Notes under the pieces: model-generated
Databases searched by the model: none
What the model was told of the DNA's origin: nothing
The model's input: the letters and a program-made list of their open reading frames with translations, nothing else
Program-made: the position numbers and the translations under genes
Assembly (NCBI RefSeq): GCF_000687475.1
Contig: NC_057316.1
Span: forward strand, 2,232,001-2,296,000
DNA from: Ustilaginoidea virens
Lineage: Eukaryota > Ascomycota > Sordariomycetes > Hypocreales > Clavicipitaceae
Direction of reading: 5' to 3'
Length of the DNA: 64,000 nucleotides
Shown: positions 48,811 through 60,549 of the stretch, piece after piece
How positions within the stretch are numbered: the stretch's first letter is position 1
How the letters are laid out: the number at the start of each line of letters is the position of its first letter

Positions 48811-51637
48811 ATGAGTAGCCGCCATCTGCCGGCTGGGCAGCACATGCATGGAGCATCTGGGGCCATCGCCGGCGCCGATATGGGTCACGGTCCTGGCGCA
48901 GGAGGTCCTCGGCGGAGGCAGCCTCAGTATGTGCCGCATTATCACCAACAAATGCCTCCCATGTATCCCACCAACTTCGTGTCCTACGCGCCGCAGCAGT
49001 ACTACAGCATTCCTCCGCAGTACAGCAGCAGCGGAATCCCGTCTCCTGGATACCTGCCTTACCAACAGTATGCGAGGTCTCCGCCCACCATGCATCAATA
49101 CGTCCCCATGGTGGGCGTGAGCGTGTCTCCAAACTACCCTCGCGCTTCGCAGCAGAGCCCGAGCCTTGCGACACCATATCAGCCTCCTCCTGCTCCAGTT
49201 CCGATCCCGCCGCAAACTCCGTCGTCCACACACTCCTCGCACATGATTCCTCCTCCAACCCCCCCGACGCCTTCCACTCCCCAAGCTGGCGAATATGCAT
49301 CGTCGGCGCAGCATCCACAGCCGGTTGCGTCTCCTCCTATTTCGGAGCGGAAACCCTTCCTTCCTCCTGTAAGTTCAAAATGCCCTCGAGCAAGCTTCAG
49401 CTTCATCGCATGCTCATACGAGATCCCCAAGCTTCCATGGCTGTCCATGCCCGAGTCGAAATTCCCCAAAAGGACCCCCCGACTCAGGACGAAAAGAAAG
49501 CTGCTTCCATCCAACGAGGAGACTGTTTTCTTTTCGCTGCAGCAACACGGAGCCATTCTCGAAAAACCACCTACAGCCGCCTCTCAGCACTCCAAGTCGG
49601 CTGAAGAAGCAAAGCATACTTCCGACGCTGACGCGCGGGAACCTGCGGAGCACAATCAGGCCGAAGCCGAGCCCCGGAATCAGAATACGGACGCGTCCAA
49701 TTCCAACGCAGAGGAGAGTGTTGCTCAGCCCAAAGATGCACATCAGCCTGCTACAGCTGTGACGAACGGTAACGATGATAAAGACGCGGCGGACGGGTCC
49801 GCACTAGCTGAGAATGCGGCCGGCCCGTCGGCTCAGGAAGCTGGCACTCCCGGGAAACCGGCCGTGGCAAGCACTTCCGTACGGGCTGCCCCAATCAGCT
49901 GGGCGAAGCTGTTTTCTCCGGTCAATCAGGCTGCATTCTCCTCAAACGGGCTTGGCCGTGTGGCTGTCGCCAACGGAGAACAATCGAGGCTTGGCAATAT
50001 CTCTGGATCAGACTTCCATGAAGCCAACAAAAGCTCCTTGGCAGAGGTGATTCGAAACTTTCAGGTCAACAGCACCGGCAGGGTCGCACTGATTGAGCCT
50101 CGTGGTCTCATCAATGCCGGCAACATGTGCTACATGAACTCGGTAATTCCCCTCCCCTAGTGTGCCTATTCCGGAACTTTGTCTAGATGCTGACTGTGCC
50201 TAGGTTTTGCAAGTCCTCGTGTTTTGTACTCCCTTCTACGACTTTTTAGAGAAGCTGAGCAAACGAGGTTCCCACAGTTTCAATAGCTCGACCCCTCTCG
50301 TCGATATACTGTAAGTGAAACCGCTGCTTTTCAACCGCTGGCTTGATTGAAGGCTGACAGCAAGGCAAACAGGGTTGTCTTCATGCAAGAATTCAAAGTT
50401 CTTGCCTCTGGCTCCTCTGCTGAGCTCTGCAACTCTGTCAAGACGGAGATGTTCGAGCGATACGGAGAGCCGTTTACCCCTGAATTTGTATACGATGCCA
50501 TCAGAAAACTCTCGCGGTTCGCTAGCATGGAAGTAAGTGTCCGCCCCGGGATCCTTGGTCTTTCTTTGCTAGAAACCCCCCAGCGCTGACATGACACAGC
50601 ACGGCCATCAACAAGATGCTGAGGAGTTTCTCGGCTTTCTGCTGCAATCTCTCGACGATGAGTGTTCCCACATCATGGGTCAAACTCTCGGCAACGAGGA
50701 ACAGCCTATGCCAGAAGTCCCGGCCCAGCAAAATGGTACCGACGCATCAGGGGATTGGCTCGAAGTGGGACGAAAGCAAAAGGCTGCCGTTACTCGGTCA
50801 TCCGGCTCCAAATCTTCCAGCCCCATTACCAAAATCTTTGGTGGCCTTTTGCGATCCGAGCTCCGAGTGCCCGGGTTGAAGGACTCCATCACCACGGAGC
50901 CTTACCAGCCACTGCAGCTAGACATCGGGTCACCAGATGTCCGCAACGTGGTGGACGCTCTCCGGGGCCTCACCCGACCTGAGCGTCTTCAGGGCGACTT
51001 CAACTCTCCCCGTGGAAAGGACGTCATGGCTACCAAGCAGGTCTTTATCGAGACCCTGCCTCCGGTCCTGATCCTGCACCTCAAGCGGTTCCAGTTCGAT
51101 GCCGAGGGCCACGGCACCATCAAGATCTGGAAGAAAATCGGGTACCCGCTCGAGCTTGGGATTCCGCGCGAGGCCCTGTCCCGACAACGGCGCCAAATCA
51201 TTGGCGAAGGGCCCATGCCCCGTTACAAGCTCATCAGCGTCGTCTACCATCACGGAAAGAACGCAAGCGGCGGCCACTACACGGTCGACGTTCGTCGGCA
51301 AGACGGGCGCGAGTGGATCCGCATGGACGACACCGTGCTGCGCCGCATACGCAGCGAGGACGTTGCCGAGGCAGGGTCGGAGGACGACGCCGCGGACATC
51401 TGCAGGGAACAGTCGCCTGCTTCCAACGCCTCGACCAATCGTTTCGGCGTAATGCACGAGCAAGACGCTGCCGAGGAAGATGGGTGGAAGCAGGTCACGA
51501 CTTCGGCCACTGGAAGCAAGAGATGGAGCAATGTCGCCAACGGCGCAAACGCGGCGGGTAGCAAGGAGAAGCAGGTCAAGGACAGCAACAGCAAGGACAA
51601 CAAAGTTGCCTACCTGCTGTTGTATCAGCGCATGTAG
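48811..51637 (+). CDS. Ubiquitin carboxyl-terminal hydrolase, Ubp3/USP10-like
   Basis: Exons 48811-49368, 49432-50142, 50204-50310, 50373-50532 and 50600-51637 give 857 aa. Residues 1-400 are low complexity, rich in Pro, Gln, Tyr and Ser, with a PLPWLSMPESKFP element that resembles a conserved block of fungal Ubp3 proteins. The USP catalytic domain starts at GLINAGNMCYMNS (catalytic Cys419), has HGHQQDAEEFLGFLLQSLDD, and closes with the His box KNASGGHYTVDV (His738) and a following Asp pair at about 755-756. The C-terminal tail is charged. In yeast, Ubp3 with Bre5 removes ubiquitin from COPII, ribosomal and stress targets. Intron 1 is 63 nt with no stop, so retention would insert 21 residues. 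Confidence 0.93.
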
Positions 51638-52625
51638 AAAACAAGCCAAGAGCCCGAGTATGGGAGGATCGAGGCGGAGTATATCGACGGCGGTATCGCC
51701 GCGGTGCACCTCTAAAAATGCATCACAATTTCTATTTTAAAAAACAAGAAAGAAAGGAGGAGCGAACGGACGAGAGACCAAAGAGAAAGAAAATCGGTAC
51801 GCTTGTTTCGCTTCCACCGGCGACGGGGGATGTGCGCGTGTGTATTTGAAGTGTTTTTCCTGTCTGCAAGTGAAAGTCCAGCAGGGGCTGAGCCACGCCG
51901 CTTTGCTTGCCTGGGACGTTATGAGACATGGCATGACCCGAAGAGGGCAGTGTGTTTTTTTCTTTTCTTTTCTTTTTTTTTATCTTTTTTCGTTACTTTT
52001 TTTTTTCTGGGTGATTCGGCGTCTGGCGCCATGGCATGAAAATGGAGGCTAAATGCTCGATGGGCCCGAGATGCAGCATGGTCGAGGGTGCAAAGTCCCT
52101 GCAGCGGTGGAGCGATGAAACAAGAAGAGAAGAGAAGAGAAGAAAAGAAAATATGGGAGATGAGAGAAGAAGAGAAGAAGGAAAGAAAAGAGAAAACCGC
52201 TGTCTAAAGGAAAGGTGAGCGTGTATATCTTGGCACTTTGGCATCCAGGGACTCCGACTGCTACTCGAGGAGAAGCGAGTGAACAGGCGCCATGGCAAGG
52301 CAGAAGCCGCACTGCACAGCACGGAAGTTCCCCAGCACAAAGTCTCCCAGCACAAAGTCTCTCAGCACGGCTGATACCTGCGCAGCCCGTTTCGCAAACA
52401 CTTGCCGAGTCAACTGAGCGAAAAGCTGTATTGTCGGACGAGACGACATCTAAGGGTACACGAGACTGGCAGGTCCTTCCTAACCAGTCAAACCTTGTCT
52501 AAAAGTCTAACAAAGAAGACTGCACCATATTCCTGCTTGGAACCGGTTCTACCACGTCCTGCTCGTAGAGGGAAACGAGCCGAATCATTCCTTCTTTCTC
52601 AAATTCTCCCCGGTCGTCGTGGATC
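51638..52625. other. Convergent 3' flanks with simple repeats
   Basis: T-rich tracts at 51957-52008, GAAGA-type repeats at about 52118-52190, and two adjacent CCCAGCACAAAGTCT units near 52332-52362. No gene is visible. Confidence 0.5.
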
Positions 52626-53269
52626 CTAGTGTCGCTTAATGACGGTCATGGAGTCGAGAGCATCCTTCTCCGCGAGCTCGGCCTCGACCTGGTTGATGAT
52701 GTCGGTGAGGTACGGGGTATCCTGGGTTGTCTGATTAGCTCCGAGATGCTCTACTCCTTCTTCATGCCGCAGTGCCACGAGGCTTTCACCCGCGCCGATC
52801 GTACCTCGGAGGACTTGGTCCACTGGTCCTTGGGGAGCAGCTTGTGCTGGTAGCTGCACTGGACGGAGCGACGGATACGGTAGATACGGTCGTACGACTC
52901 CTTGGGAGACAGGCGCTTCAGAGCAATCTGCGTGGTCTCGCGCTCCTCCTCGACCAGATCGTCGTATCTGCACGCCGGGGGGAGTCAGCACCGGCTCGGA
53001 GGCGGTAAAGGTTTTTTTTTTTCCTTTTCTTTTCGAAATTCCCCGGCACCGACGCCGCCAGTACCGGATGCACGAAGCCCATGACGGCTTTACCAGCGTT
53101 GTCGCCCCGGCCGGGCAGGACAAGGAGATCCTCTTCGTGGGGCGCGGCTTTACCTCAGGCCAAGCTGCTTGTAGCCGGCAGCGTTGGCGTACCAGTTGGC
53201 GGCGGGCATGACCATCTTGGCCAGCCATGGTCGGCGGAGGACAAAGGGCGCGAGGGAGTAGCCGCTCAT
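52626..53269 (-). CDS. QCR7: Ubiquinol-cytochrome c reductase subunit 7 (complex III, 14 kDa)
   Basis: Exons 53269-53154, 52967-52805 and 52721-52626 give 124 aa, the usual length. The protein is a matrix-side subunit that stabilises cytochrome b in the bc1 complex. It starts [20 protein letters not shown] and has the conserved sequence [15 protein letters not shown], restored across intron 1. [20 protein letters not shown] then carries on to [15 protein letters not shown] across intron 2. Intron 1 is 186 nt and contains a T-rich tract. Like nuo-21.3 nearby, it belongs to the respiratory chain, but co-regulation is not shown. Confidence 0.95.
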
Positions 53270-55174
53270 GATGGACGGAATCCTGGGGTGGCTTCGAAGG
53301 GGGGGGGGGGTTCGCAAATCGTGGGATTGGAGGGAGGTGAGCGAAGAAGTCCTGGGGGCTGCTTTTTCTGTAGCCGGGATGCGCGAGCCGCACCGACGCT
53401 GGGACGGACTGGGGGTTGATGTCTGCCACGTGACTACACGGGGGATGCTGAGCAAGCGGGTGGGCACGTGACACAGCGGGAAGACTCCTGCAGTGTACTA
53501 GTGTATGGTAGCGCGGAGCTGCTTACGGAGTCAGCAGACTAAATGGCTTTATTGAGCTGGGCTATGTAGCTGTCTCTAGTATATCTGCGCTTTGTTGTTG
53601 TTTTTGTTTTTGTTTTTTTGTTCTGTTTTTGTGGTTCCTGTGGTTGTTGTGGTTTTCTTTCTTTTTTTGGCGTCTTGTACATGTAGCTTTCGAACTTGGT
53701 CCATTTCCTGCGGTGTGCTGCAAAATATATACAGATGCTAGCTCCGCGCCGCTGTCAACCTAATGCCATTCGCTCTGCGCCCTGCGCTGTAAAGGTGCTG
53801 CTGGGTTTAGCGCCGGCGCACGGGGCATCCACTACCTTGGAGGTACCTGTACCTACCTGCTAGGTGCAGCGCGCCTCCGACTTGCTGAGGCCTGGCAGTG
53901 TCATCCGCGGAAGCCAAGGCAGCCAGATTTGATTTGATGCATTGACATCACCAAGGGACAGCATCCCTCACATGGAAAGCATGGCAAGCAGCTTGCTCTG
54001 CGCCACTGAGAGTTGGCGTCAAGAACCTTTTTGATCTGTCTGGTCTGGTGGCAGCACGGACTCCGGAGTTACCAGACAGCAACAAGGCACCATCTTGACA
54101 CTTTTAGCTCCGAGCCTCGGCCGACTTTTCCCGGTTGGGGCTGGCTGTATGTGGCTAATGTAGCCTGCACACGTGCAGAGAGTACCGTGGAGTTCTCGCA
54201 GCGGACTCATCCGCTGCGGCCAGGCAGGCCCAGCCTGATCAGTAACATGTCTGGTACAACCCAGCGTGGGCTTTCGAGGCCAAGGCCAAGGCACACAGCG
54301 TCTTCGGCATCCGCTAGCGCCCGGGTGCTGGGTTCTCGCCATTCACCATTCACCAGACATCATGTCATGTCGTCTGGTGGGCTCGACTCCACCGTGGCCG
54401 GTCCACAGTCCACACAACTTGCCGCCGCTGCCCACTTTTCCTACTTTCCTGGCACTCATCAAACTCACCTCAACAATCAACCCTCACCACGCACAATTCC
54501 TCCATCTACGCGAGAAACCTCGGTCTCTCTCATCTGTGTCCACCTCGTCCGGCGGAAAATCTTTGCTGCCAGCTCCTCGTCGACGTAACCACGTCACCTC
54601 ACCCCGCCGTGCCACCCAAAAGTCGACGCCCTTGCCGCTGCGCGTGCTCAACTTCCCGTTTCTGCTCGACGTCAAATGGCTGGTGGTGTTCGCTAGGCGG
54701 GAAACGGTCTCTGCAGGTGGGAGCGTTTCGTTTGCGTTCCCCGCAGGATCCGTCAATCCCCTTTGAAAGCCGGCATCGGATCGAATGGCTGGCGTGGCGT
54801 CCTTGGACATAGAGCAGCGACTGACCTTGCTACCGCATAATTGCTCCCTTCCCTTTCTTTTTACCCGAATCGTCGGTCTCTCGAGTCCCCCTCGATAGTC
54901 GTCCGAGCGGCAAATCTCGTCTTGGGCCTCGTCGGCCAGAGGGATTGTCAGTGACGCTGCTTTGAGCGAGCCCTCGAAATCGACGTTTCGGGGTGGGGAA
55001 TAGAGCCTTGCCAGGAGACGATTTAGGCTTGTCCCGTTGCTTTGACCCCCCTCTCGTCGCTCGGTATACTGGCGAGCTCCACTAACCCGGGTCATCCTGT
55101 ATCTGAATCCGAAGCAACAACTTCAAGGCGCGTGGTGTTCGAACCGACATTAGCAGGAGGCGACGGAACAGGCC
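53270..55174. other. Intergenic 1.9 kb between QCR7 and mitochondrial carrier genes
   Basis: No gene is supported; long frames near 54010-55090 have no conserved blocks. An ACGGAGT motif lies at 53524-53531, TTTTTG repeats at about 53597-53630, and a GGTACCTGTACCTACC cluster at about 53842-53857. The right part must hold the carrier promoter and leader. Confidence 0.45.
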
Positions 55175-56566
55175 ATGTCTCACGATCAATCGCATCAGCC
55201 AAGTAGGGTTTCCTCGCCACCAGAACATGCAACAGGCTTGCCTCGACCTTGCTCCAACCTGACGATGCACCAACCTGGCGGGCTGAACCCGCTGCAGAAA
55301 TGGGCCGCGTCCGCCTCGGATTCGCAGTTCAATGCGGTAGCAGGCGCTGTAGGCGGCTTCACGTCCGGCGTCGTCACCTGTCCCCTCGACGTTATCAAGA
55401 CAAAGCTTCAAGCGCAGGGCTTGTACAGGGTGCTTCACGATGGACGACACGTTGGACAGCCGAGAATGTATAACGGCCTGGTCGGAACGGCCCGCGTGAT
55501 ATGGCGAGAAGAGGGCATTCGGGGCATGTATCGCGGGCTAGGTCCGATCGTCATGGGATACTTGCCCACATGGGCCGTCTGGTTCACCGTGTACAATAAG
55601 AGCAAGGTCTGGCTGGGCGAGCACTACGGTAAGAGAACGTCTTTGACATTGATCGACCGCCGCCGACCGCTGGCAGGGGGGAGTGACGGGGCGGCGGAGA
55701 GGGAAAGGAGGGGGAGGGGGGTGTGAGGGGGGGCGCGGCTCTGTGTCATGCCGTCATGCCTTCATGTACAAAAAACGGCAAGGCAGGAATCAACGTTAAC
55801 AATGTCGGTAGAAAACACACATCTGATCAACTTTTGGTCGTCAATCATTGCCGGTGGCAGCAGCACGATAGTCACGAATCCCATCTGGGTCATCAAAACT
55901 CGGCTCATGTCACAGAGCCACGTCCCCGCAAGAGACGACGCTGCGGATCACCTGCTTCCCAAGCCTGGAAAGACACCGAAGCCGAACCATCCTTGGCACT
56001 ACCGATCCACCCTCGATGCCGCCAGGAAGATGTACACGTCCGAGGGCCTACTATCCTTTTACTCTGGTCTCACGCCCGCGCTCCTTGGCCTGACGCACGT
56101 GGCAGTTCAGTTCCCCACGTACGAGTACCTCAAGACCAAATTTACCGGCCAAGGAATGGGCGAGGGGTCCGGGGAAGCCCATTGGTTCGGCATTCTTTCC
56201 GCATCGGTGCTCTCCAAGATCCTGGCAAGCAGCGCGACGTACCCGCACGAAGTTATCCGAACCCGTCTTCAGACGCAACGGCGACCGGTGGCCGGCGAGC
56301 AGTTTCTGCAAGGGTTGGGAATGCCCGCGCCAGAACAGGGCAAACCGACCTCGGGCGGAGGTCCCAAATACAGGGGAATCATGACGACTTTCCGGACGAT
56401 ACTGCGGGAAGAAGGCTGGCGGGCATTCTACGCCGGCCTGGGAACCAACATGATGCGAGCTGTGCCCGCAGCCACGGTCACCATGCTGACATACGAGTCT
56501 GTCATGAGATTCCTGCACCAGGTCAAGGAAGAAAGCCAGAGCGTACGTCACGATTACGAAGATTGA
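55175..56566 (+). CDS. Mitochondrial carrier of the NAD+/pyrimidine nucleotide branch
   Basis: Exons 55175-55628 and 55812-56566 are joined by a 183-nt intron, giving 402 aa. Three carrier repeats are visible, with signatures CPLDVIKTKLQAQG, NPIWVIKTRLMSQ and YPHEVIRTRLQTQ. Trp in the second signature is characteristic of the branch containing yeast Yia6/Yea6 (NAD+), Rim2 (pyrimidine nucleotides) and Flx1 (FAD). The overall sequence, with MYNGLVGTARVIWREEG and YRGIMTTFRTILREEGWRAFYAG, looks nearest the NAD+ carriers, but this is recognition from memory. Six membrane helices are expected in the inner membrane. The N-terminal 45 residues are hydrophilic. The ATG at 55175 is the first in frame. 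Confidence 0.88.
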
Positions 56567-57536
56567 TCAAGCAAGCCGGCACAGCGCGGGGTGTTTCTCG
56601 CTCGCACCGCCGTCATGAAAAGGGAAAGTCGACTTTGCTGACTCGTCACCCATGACCATCAGATGCGATTGGCTTGGTCGTCGAAGGATGCGCCACTGCA
56701 AGAGTGACGCCCATGATACCCCAAAATCGGAGCGCTTCTAGGGATGGGATTTTTTTTTTCTTTCTTTCCTGCTTTCTTCATCTAAAGTGGGACATGTGCC
56801 CTTCCTTGACGTTGGCGCCTCTTTTTTTTCCGTGAAAGCCTGCATATAGGGACGGTGCGTGTATACCAAGGTATCGGTTGATGCTTGACACTGACGACGC
56901 CTTATTGATACGCACAGCAAGAGCATGGGCAGCGACATGGGATGGCAAGAAGGGGGTCCCGAGGGGATTGGGTCGGTCGGTGGGTGTAGCGTTGGCCCCG
57001 TGAGATACATAGCAAGCAAGCAATCTGGAGATTTTGTGGATTTTCTCCCCCCCCCCCCCCTTAAAACCCGATCCAACCTGAGTTGCAGCCCATCACACCT
57101 CCCTCTGTCCGTCATCTCATCTTCGCCCTGACTGCCTCCTAGCGGCTCGAATGGAGGATCTGGTGTATCTGCACGGCAGGTCAACATCGGGGTTAGATGA
57201 GGCGGCAGATGAAGCGCACCGGCCTGGTCTGGTCTGGTGTCGGCTTGGAGGAGAAGGAGGAGAACTTGGGACGAGACGCACACGAACAAAACGCCAGCCA
57301 TGGCAAAAGCAGCCACAGGCGCAACAAACTTCTGGACAGGTTCTGCGTCAGTGTGTACATACATGGCAGCCATCCAACCAACATGTGCGCGGAATGCGGG
57401 AGACGGCGGACGCCCACCGGCAAAGAAACTCGGGAGGTTGTCGTCTCACCCGCGGGTCCATGATGGGGATGTGTCAACCGTCTTTTCTTTCTTTGGCTCG
57501 TTACTAATTCAAAGCGTCTCTGCTGCTGCTTCTCGG

Positions 57537-57538
<2 letters not shown>

Positions 57539-57584
<46 letters not shown>
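57539..57584. repeat. Poly-T run of 46
   Basis: An uninterrupted T tract, the longest homopolymer in the window. It lies in non-coding DNA, and its true length is doubtful in any assembly. Confidence 0.85.
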
Positions 57585-57585
<1 letters not shown>

Positions 57586-58170
57586 TTTTGTGTTGGGGGG
57601 GTTTATTTATTTATCTCTTCCCCCGGCTCTCGGTCTTCCGGTTCCGCGGTGTAATGTTTGTATCGATTTGATGATTTGATGTCAGATGGGAGACAAGACC
57701 CTGGAGCCTGCAGTGGAGGAGGGCAGGCACCTCGTTCTCCCTTGGCTGACGAGCCGTCCTATGGAAATCTTGAGCTGTTCGGGTCTGGCTCGTTCTTGAC
57801 GCTGGCTGGGCAGCTGGTGTGCTGGTGCATATGTAACTGGTCTGGTCTGGTTGCTTCAGGCGCGCATGCAAGGGCAAAGCCTCGCCCTGCGGGCCGCTGG
57901 AATGCAGCCCCCCAAGGCAGCCGCACGCCCACCGCACGCTCACATGCAGTGGCCTTGGTTGGCTGGCTTGCGTCTGGTCTGGTTTGGGGCCATCCCCCAG
58001 TCACACCAGTGACCAGACCGGCACAAAGCAACAGGCAACCAGGTGGCCCCGTTGCGGCGGGGGCATGTGCTGCTTTGGCCTGGGCGCTTGCCCAAGTGGA
58101 AAGGGAAGATTAAGCAGCAGCAGCTGCAGCTATCGCAGCTAAGCCAGCAGCCCGCACCGACGTGCTCGTT

Positions 58171-58233
58171 GTCTTGTCTTGTCTTGTCTTGTCTTGTCTT
58201 GTCTGGTCTGGTCTGGTCTGGTCTGGTCTGGTC
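58171..58233. repeat. Compound pentanucleotide repeat, GTCTT then GTCTG
   Basis: Six perfect GTCTT units are followed directly by six GTCTG units plus a partial one. The change from T to G in the last position at one boundary suggests a single mutation that was then amplified. Confidence 0.92.
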
Positions 58234-58317
58234 GCGAGATACACAGGCCATTTCCGCCCCCTTCTGTACTTCATGTCCCTTTGTGACGACGGCTGGAGGA
58301 GCTGGCACGACCGACCT

Positions 58318-58336
58318 GATAATGATAATAATAATG

Positions 58337-58368
<32 letters not shown>
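58318..58368. repeat. AAT trinucleotide array with GAT interruptions
   Basis: About 17 triplets of AAT/ATA, two of which are GAT near the left end. It is non-coding and lies between the pentanucleotide array and the poly-C tract. Confidence 0.92.
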
Positions 58369-58571
58369 CTTTGCGCATCACGCGGAACCCGCGCCGTCAA
58401 AAGACCCCCCCATCAAAACTCCCAGTCTTTGTTGAGAGCCTTTTTTCCCTTTTTCTTTTTCTTTTTCTTTTTTCTTTCCCCCCCCCCCCCGTTCACCCTC
58501 TCCCGTGCCATACCGTTTGCTCTGGTTTCGTCCCCTTGGAGGTACCGGGCGCCATTTGTCGCGACGGCTAT

Positions 58572-58603
<32 letters not shown>

Positions 58604-58811
58604 ATCCCCTTGCATTTCTGCCCTCATTCTCGTTCGCGACCAAGGTCTGGTTTTTTCTTTTCCGCCGTTTCCCATTTGGCCCTGCCTTTTTGTTTTTGGT
58701 CCCCCCACCGTACCGGGACCCTCCCCCGTCGCACCGGCTCTTTCTAGCTCGAGCAGGTAGTCAATAACCTGCCAGACCTACCTGAGGCTGCCCTGCCCTC
58801 AACCGCGAGCC

Positions 58812-59286
58812 ATGCCTGTGGAATTGCGCAAACGCAAGGCGCCTCAGCCGCCGCCGGCTCCGGTGCCCGTCGCGAAGAAGGCCTCGAAACCTGGCAAACC
58901 CGCCGCGGCGACCAAGGCGACCAAGGCGACCAAGACGACCAAGACGACCAAGGCGACCAAGGCGACCAAGGCGACCGAGGCGGCCAAGGCCGAGGCCGAG
59001 GCCGAGCCGGAGCCGGAGGCGTCTCCCAGCAAGGACGAAGCTGCCAAGGAAGCTGCAAGGCAAGATGCAAAGCAAGATGCTTCGCCGGCTGCTGCGGCCG
59101 TCACCGCCGCCCCCGCCGCCCCCGCCGGCAAGGTTGCTGTCGGCGACGTGGTCGACCTCGAAGGGTTTGGCGCCCAAGTCGAGACCAACGACGGCAAAAA
59201 GACGACGCTGAAGAAGCTCGTCGAAGAGAGCACCAGCGGTGTTGTGCTGTTCACGTACCCCAAGGCTTCTACGCCCGGGTGTAAGT

Positions 59287-59317
<31 letters not shown>

Positions 59318-59796
59318 GCCGCCCTCCATTCACCTCGTTCCCTTGGAGATGTGTGACGCGACAGAGTTCCGCCTCTGCTCTCTACTCTTTCTCTGCCTTG
59401 TGACCTCTCTCGCCAGAGCCCGCCGGTTTGCCCGCGAAACTTCCTGCTTGCGTGAAACGGCGCTGACGAGAGGCGTTCGCAGGCACCAACCAAGCCTGCC
59501 TGTTCCGCGACGCGTACGACGCCCTGACGGCGGACGGGCTGGCCATCTACGGCCTCAGCACCGACTCGCCCAAGGCCAACACCACCTTCAAGGACAAGCA
59601 GAAGCTGCCGTACCCCTTGCTGTGCGACCCGCAGGCCACCCTGATCGCGGCCATTGGGCTGAAGAAGCAGCCAAAGGGGACACAGCGCGGCGTCTTTGTC
59701 GTCGACAAGAAGGGCAAGGTGCTGGTGGCCGAGCCGGGCGGTCCCGCCGCGACCGTGGACACGGTCAAGGCTCTGGTGCAGGAGCTGAAGAAGTAG
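58812..59796 (+). CDS. PrxQ/BCP-type (Dot5-like) peroxiredoxin
   Basis: Exons 58812-59280 and 59483-59796 are joined by a 202-nt intron, giving 260 aa. The catalytic motif YPKASTPGCTNQACLFRD is completed by the splice: peroxidatic Cys157 and, five residues later, resolving Cys162, the spacing of PrxQ/BCP enzymes that use thioredoxin. The remaining fold (TDSPKANTTFKDKQKLPYPL, GVFVVDKKGKV) is intact. Residues 1-110 are a basic Lys/Ala/Thr-rich extension with KRK at 7-9 and an ATK repeat at 33-56, encoded by a 9-bp tandem array (58907-58980), then an Ala/Glu part. Yeast Dot5 is a nuclear peroxidase with a similar basic tail, so nuclear location is likely. Confidence 0.93.
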
Positions 59797-60549
59797 GTAG
59801 TCGGGCCACCGCGCGACGTCAAGACAAGCGGCGCACGTCACATCACGTCACGTCACGTCACGTCTCGTCTCGTCTCGTCTTTTCTGTGGATGTTTGGTTG
59901 GACTCGGTGGGGGTGCGACGACTCTCTCTGCTCGGGAGACAAGGTCAGTCGTACTGAATCTTCAGCACGGGGCGCGATGGTTTGGTAAAGACTCTGCACA
60001 GTTTTGTTTTATTTTTTACTTTTTTTTTTTTTTTTTTTTCAAGAACGTGGGGATATGGGAAGCAAGTACAGGGATTTTGTATGGTACCAAAGCAGCAAGC
60101 GATTTTGAGGACATGAGAATGTTTGCTACACTTTTGCCTCTTCAAGTGCCCTCTTGAATCCTTTTGCTCGACGGTGTTGTTGCGCATCCGGCTCCTTCAC
60201 GGCCGCCGCAAACCACCAGAGATCCACTTCGAGCAAGTCATTCCTGACGTAAATATTTATATGTATTGTCCTGGACAAGACGAGGCTTAGCTTGCACACA
60301 GTCCGAGCACAGTCCGAGCACAGTCCCAGGCTCCAGGACCAGCTCCTGTACGGAGTATAGAGGTGGGAGGCCGGGCGTCGGCGGAATATCGGGCCATCGC
60401 CACTCCACGGGGATCCAATGACAGCGCCCGATTGTTCCACGCGTGTTGCAACCTCGAAAACGGCTTCGCCCGGCTCGGTGCAAGCAACTGTCCCCCCCCC
60501 CCCCCCCCCCCCAAAGCGAAGCGAAGCGCGTCCCAACCACCATCGAAAG
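59797..60549. other. Spacer between peroxiredoxin and nuo-21.3 genes
   Basis: CGTCA/CGTCT pentanucleotides lie at about 59836-59880, T-rich DNA at 60001-60040, an ACGGAGTA motif at 60349-60357, and 21 C at 60492-60512, about 40 bp before the nuo-21.3 start. No gene is visible. Confidence 0.5.

Larger units (their letters stand above)
56567..58811. other. Gene-free 2.2 kb dense in homopolymers and microsatellites
   Basis: No gene is supported. The stretch contains 46 consecutive T (57539-57584), a compound pentanucleotide array (58171-58233), an AAT/GAT array (58318-58368) and 31 consecutive C (58573-58603). The last few hundred bases form the pyrimidine-rich leader of the peroxiredoxin gene. 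Confidence 0.6.

Noticed and set aside
54484..55095. Minus-strand frame of 203 codons before the mitochondrial carrier
   Set aside because: Some stretches look protein-like, but no family, no splice partner and no good start; more likely leader DNA of the carrier.
58162..58767. Plus-strand frame with poly-Asn and poly-Pro
   Set aside because: Produced by the AAT array and poly-C run in non-coding leader DNA.
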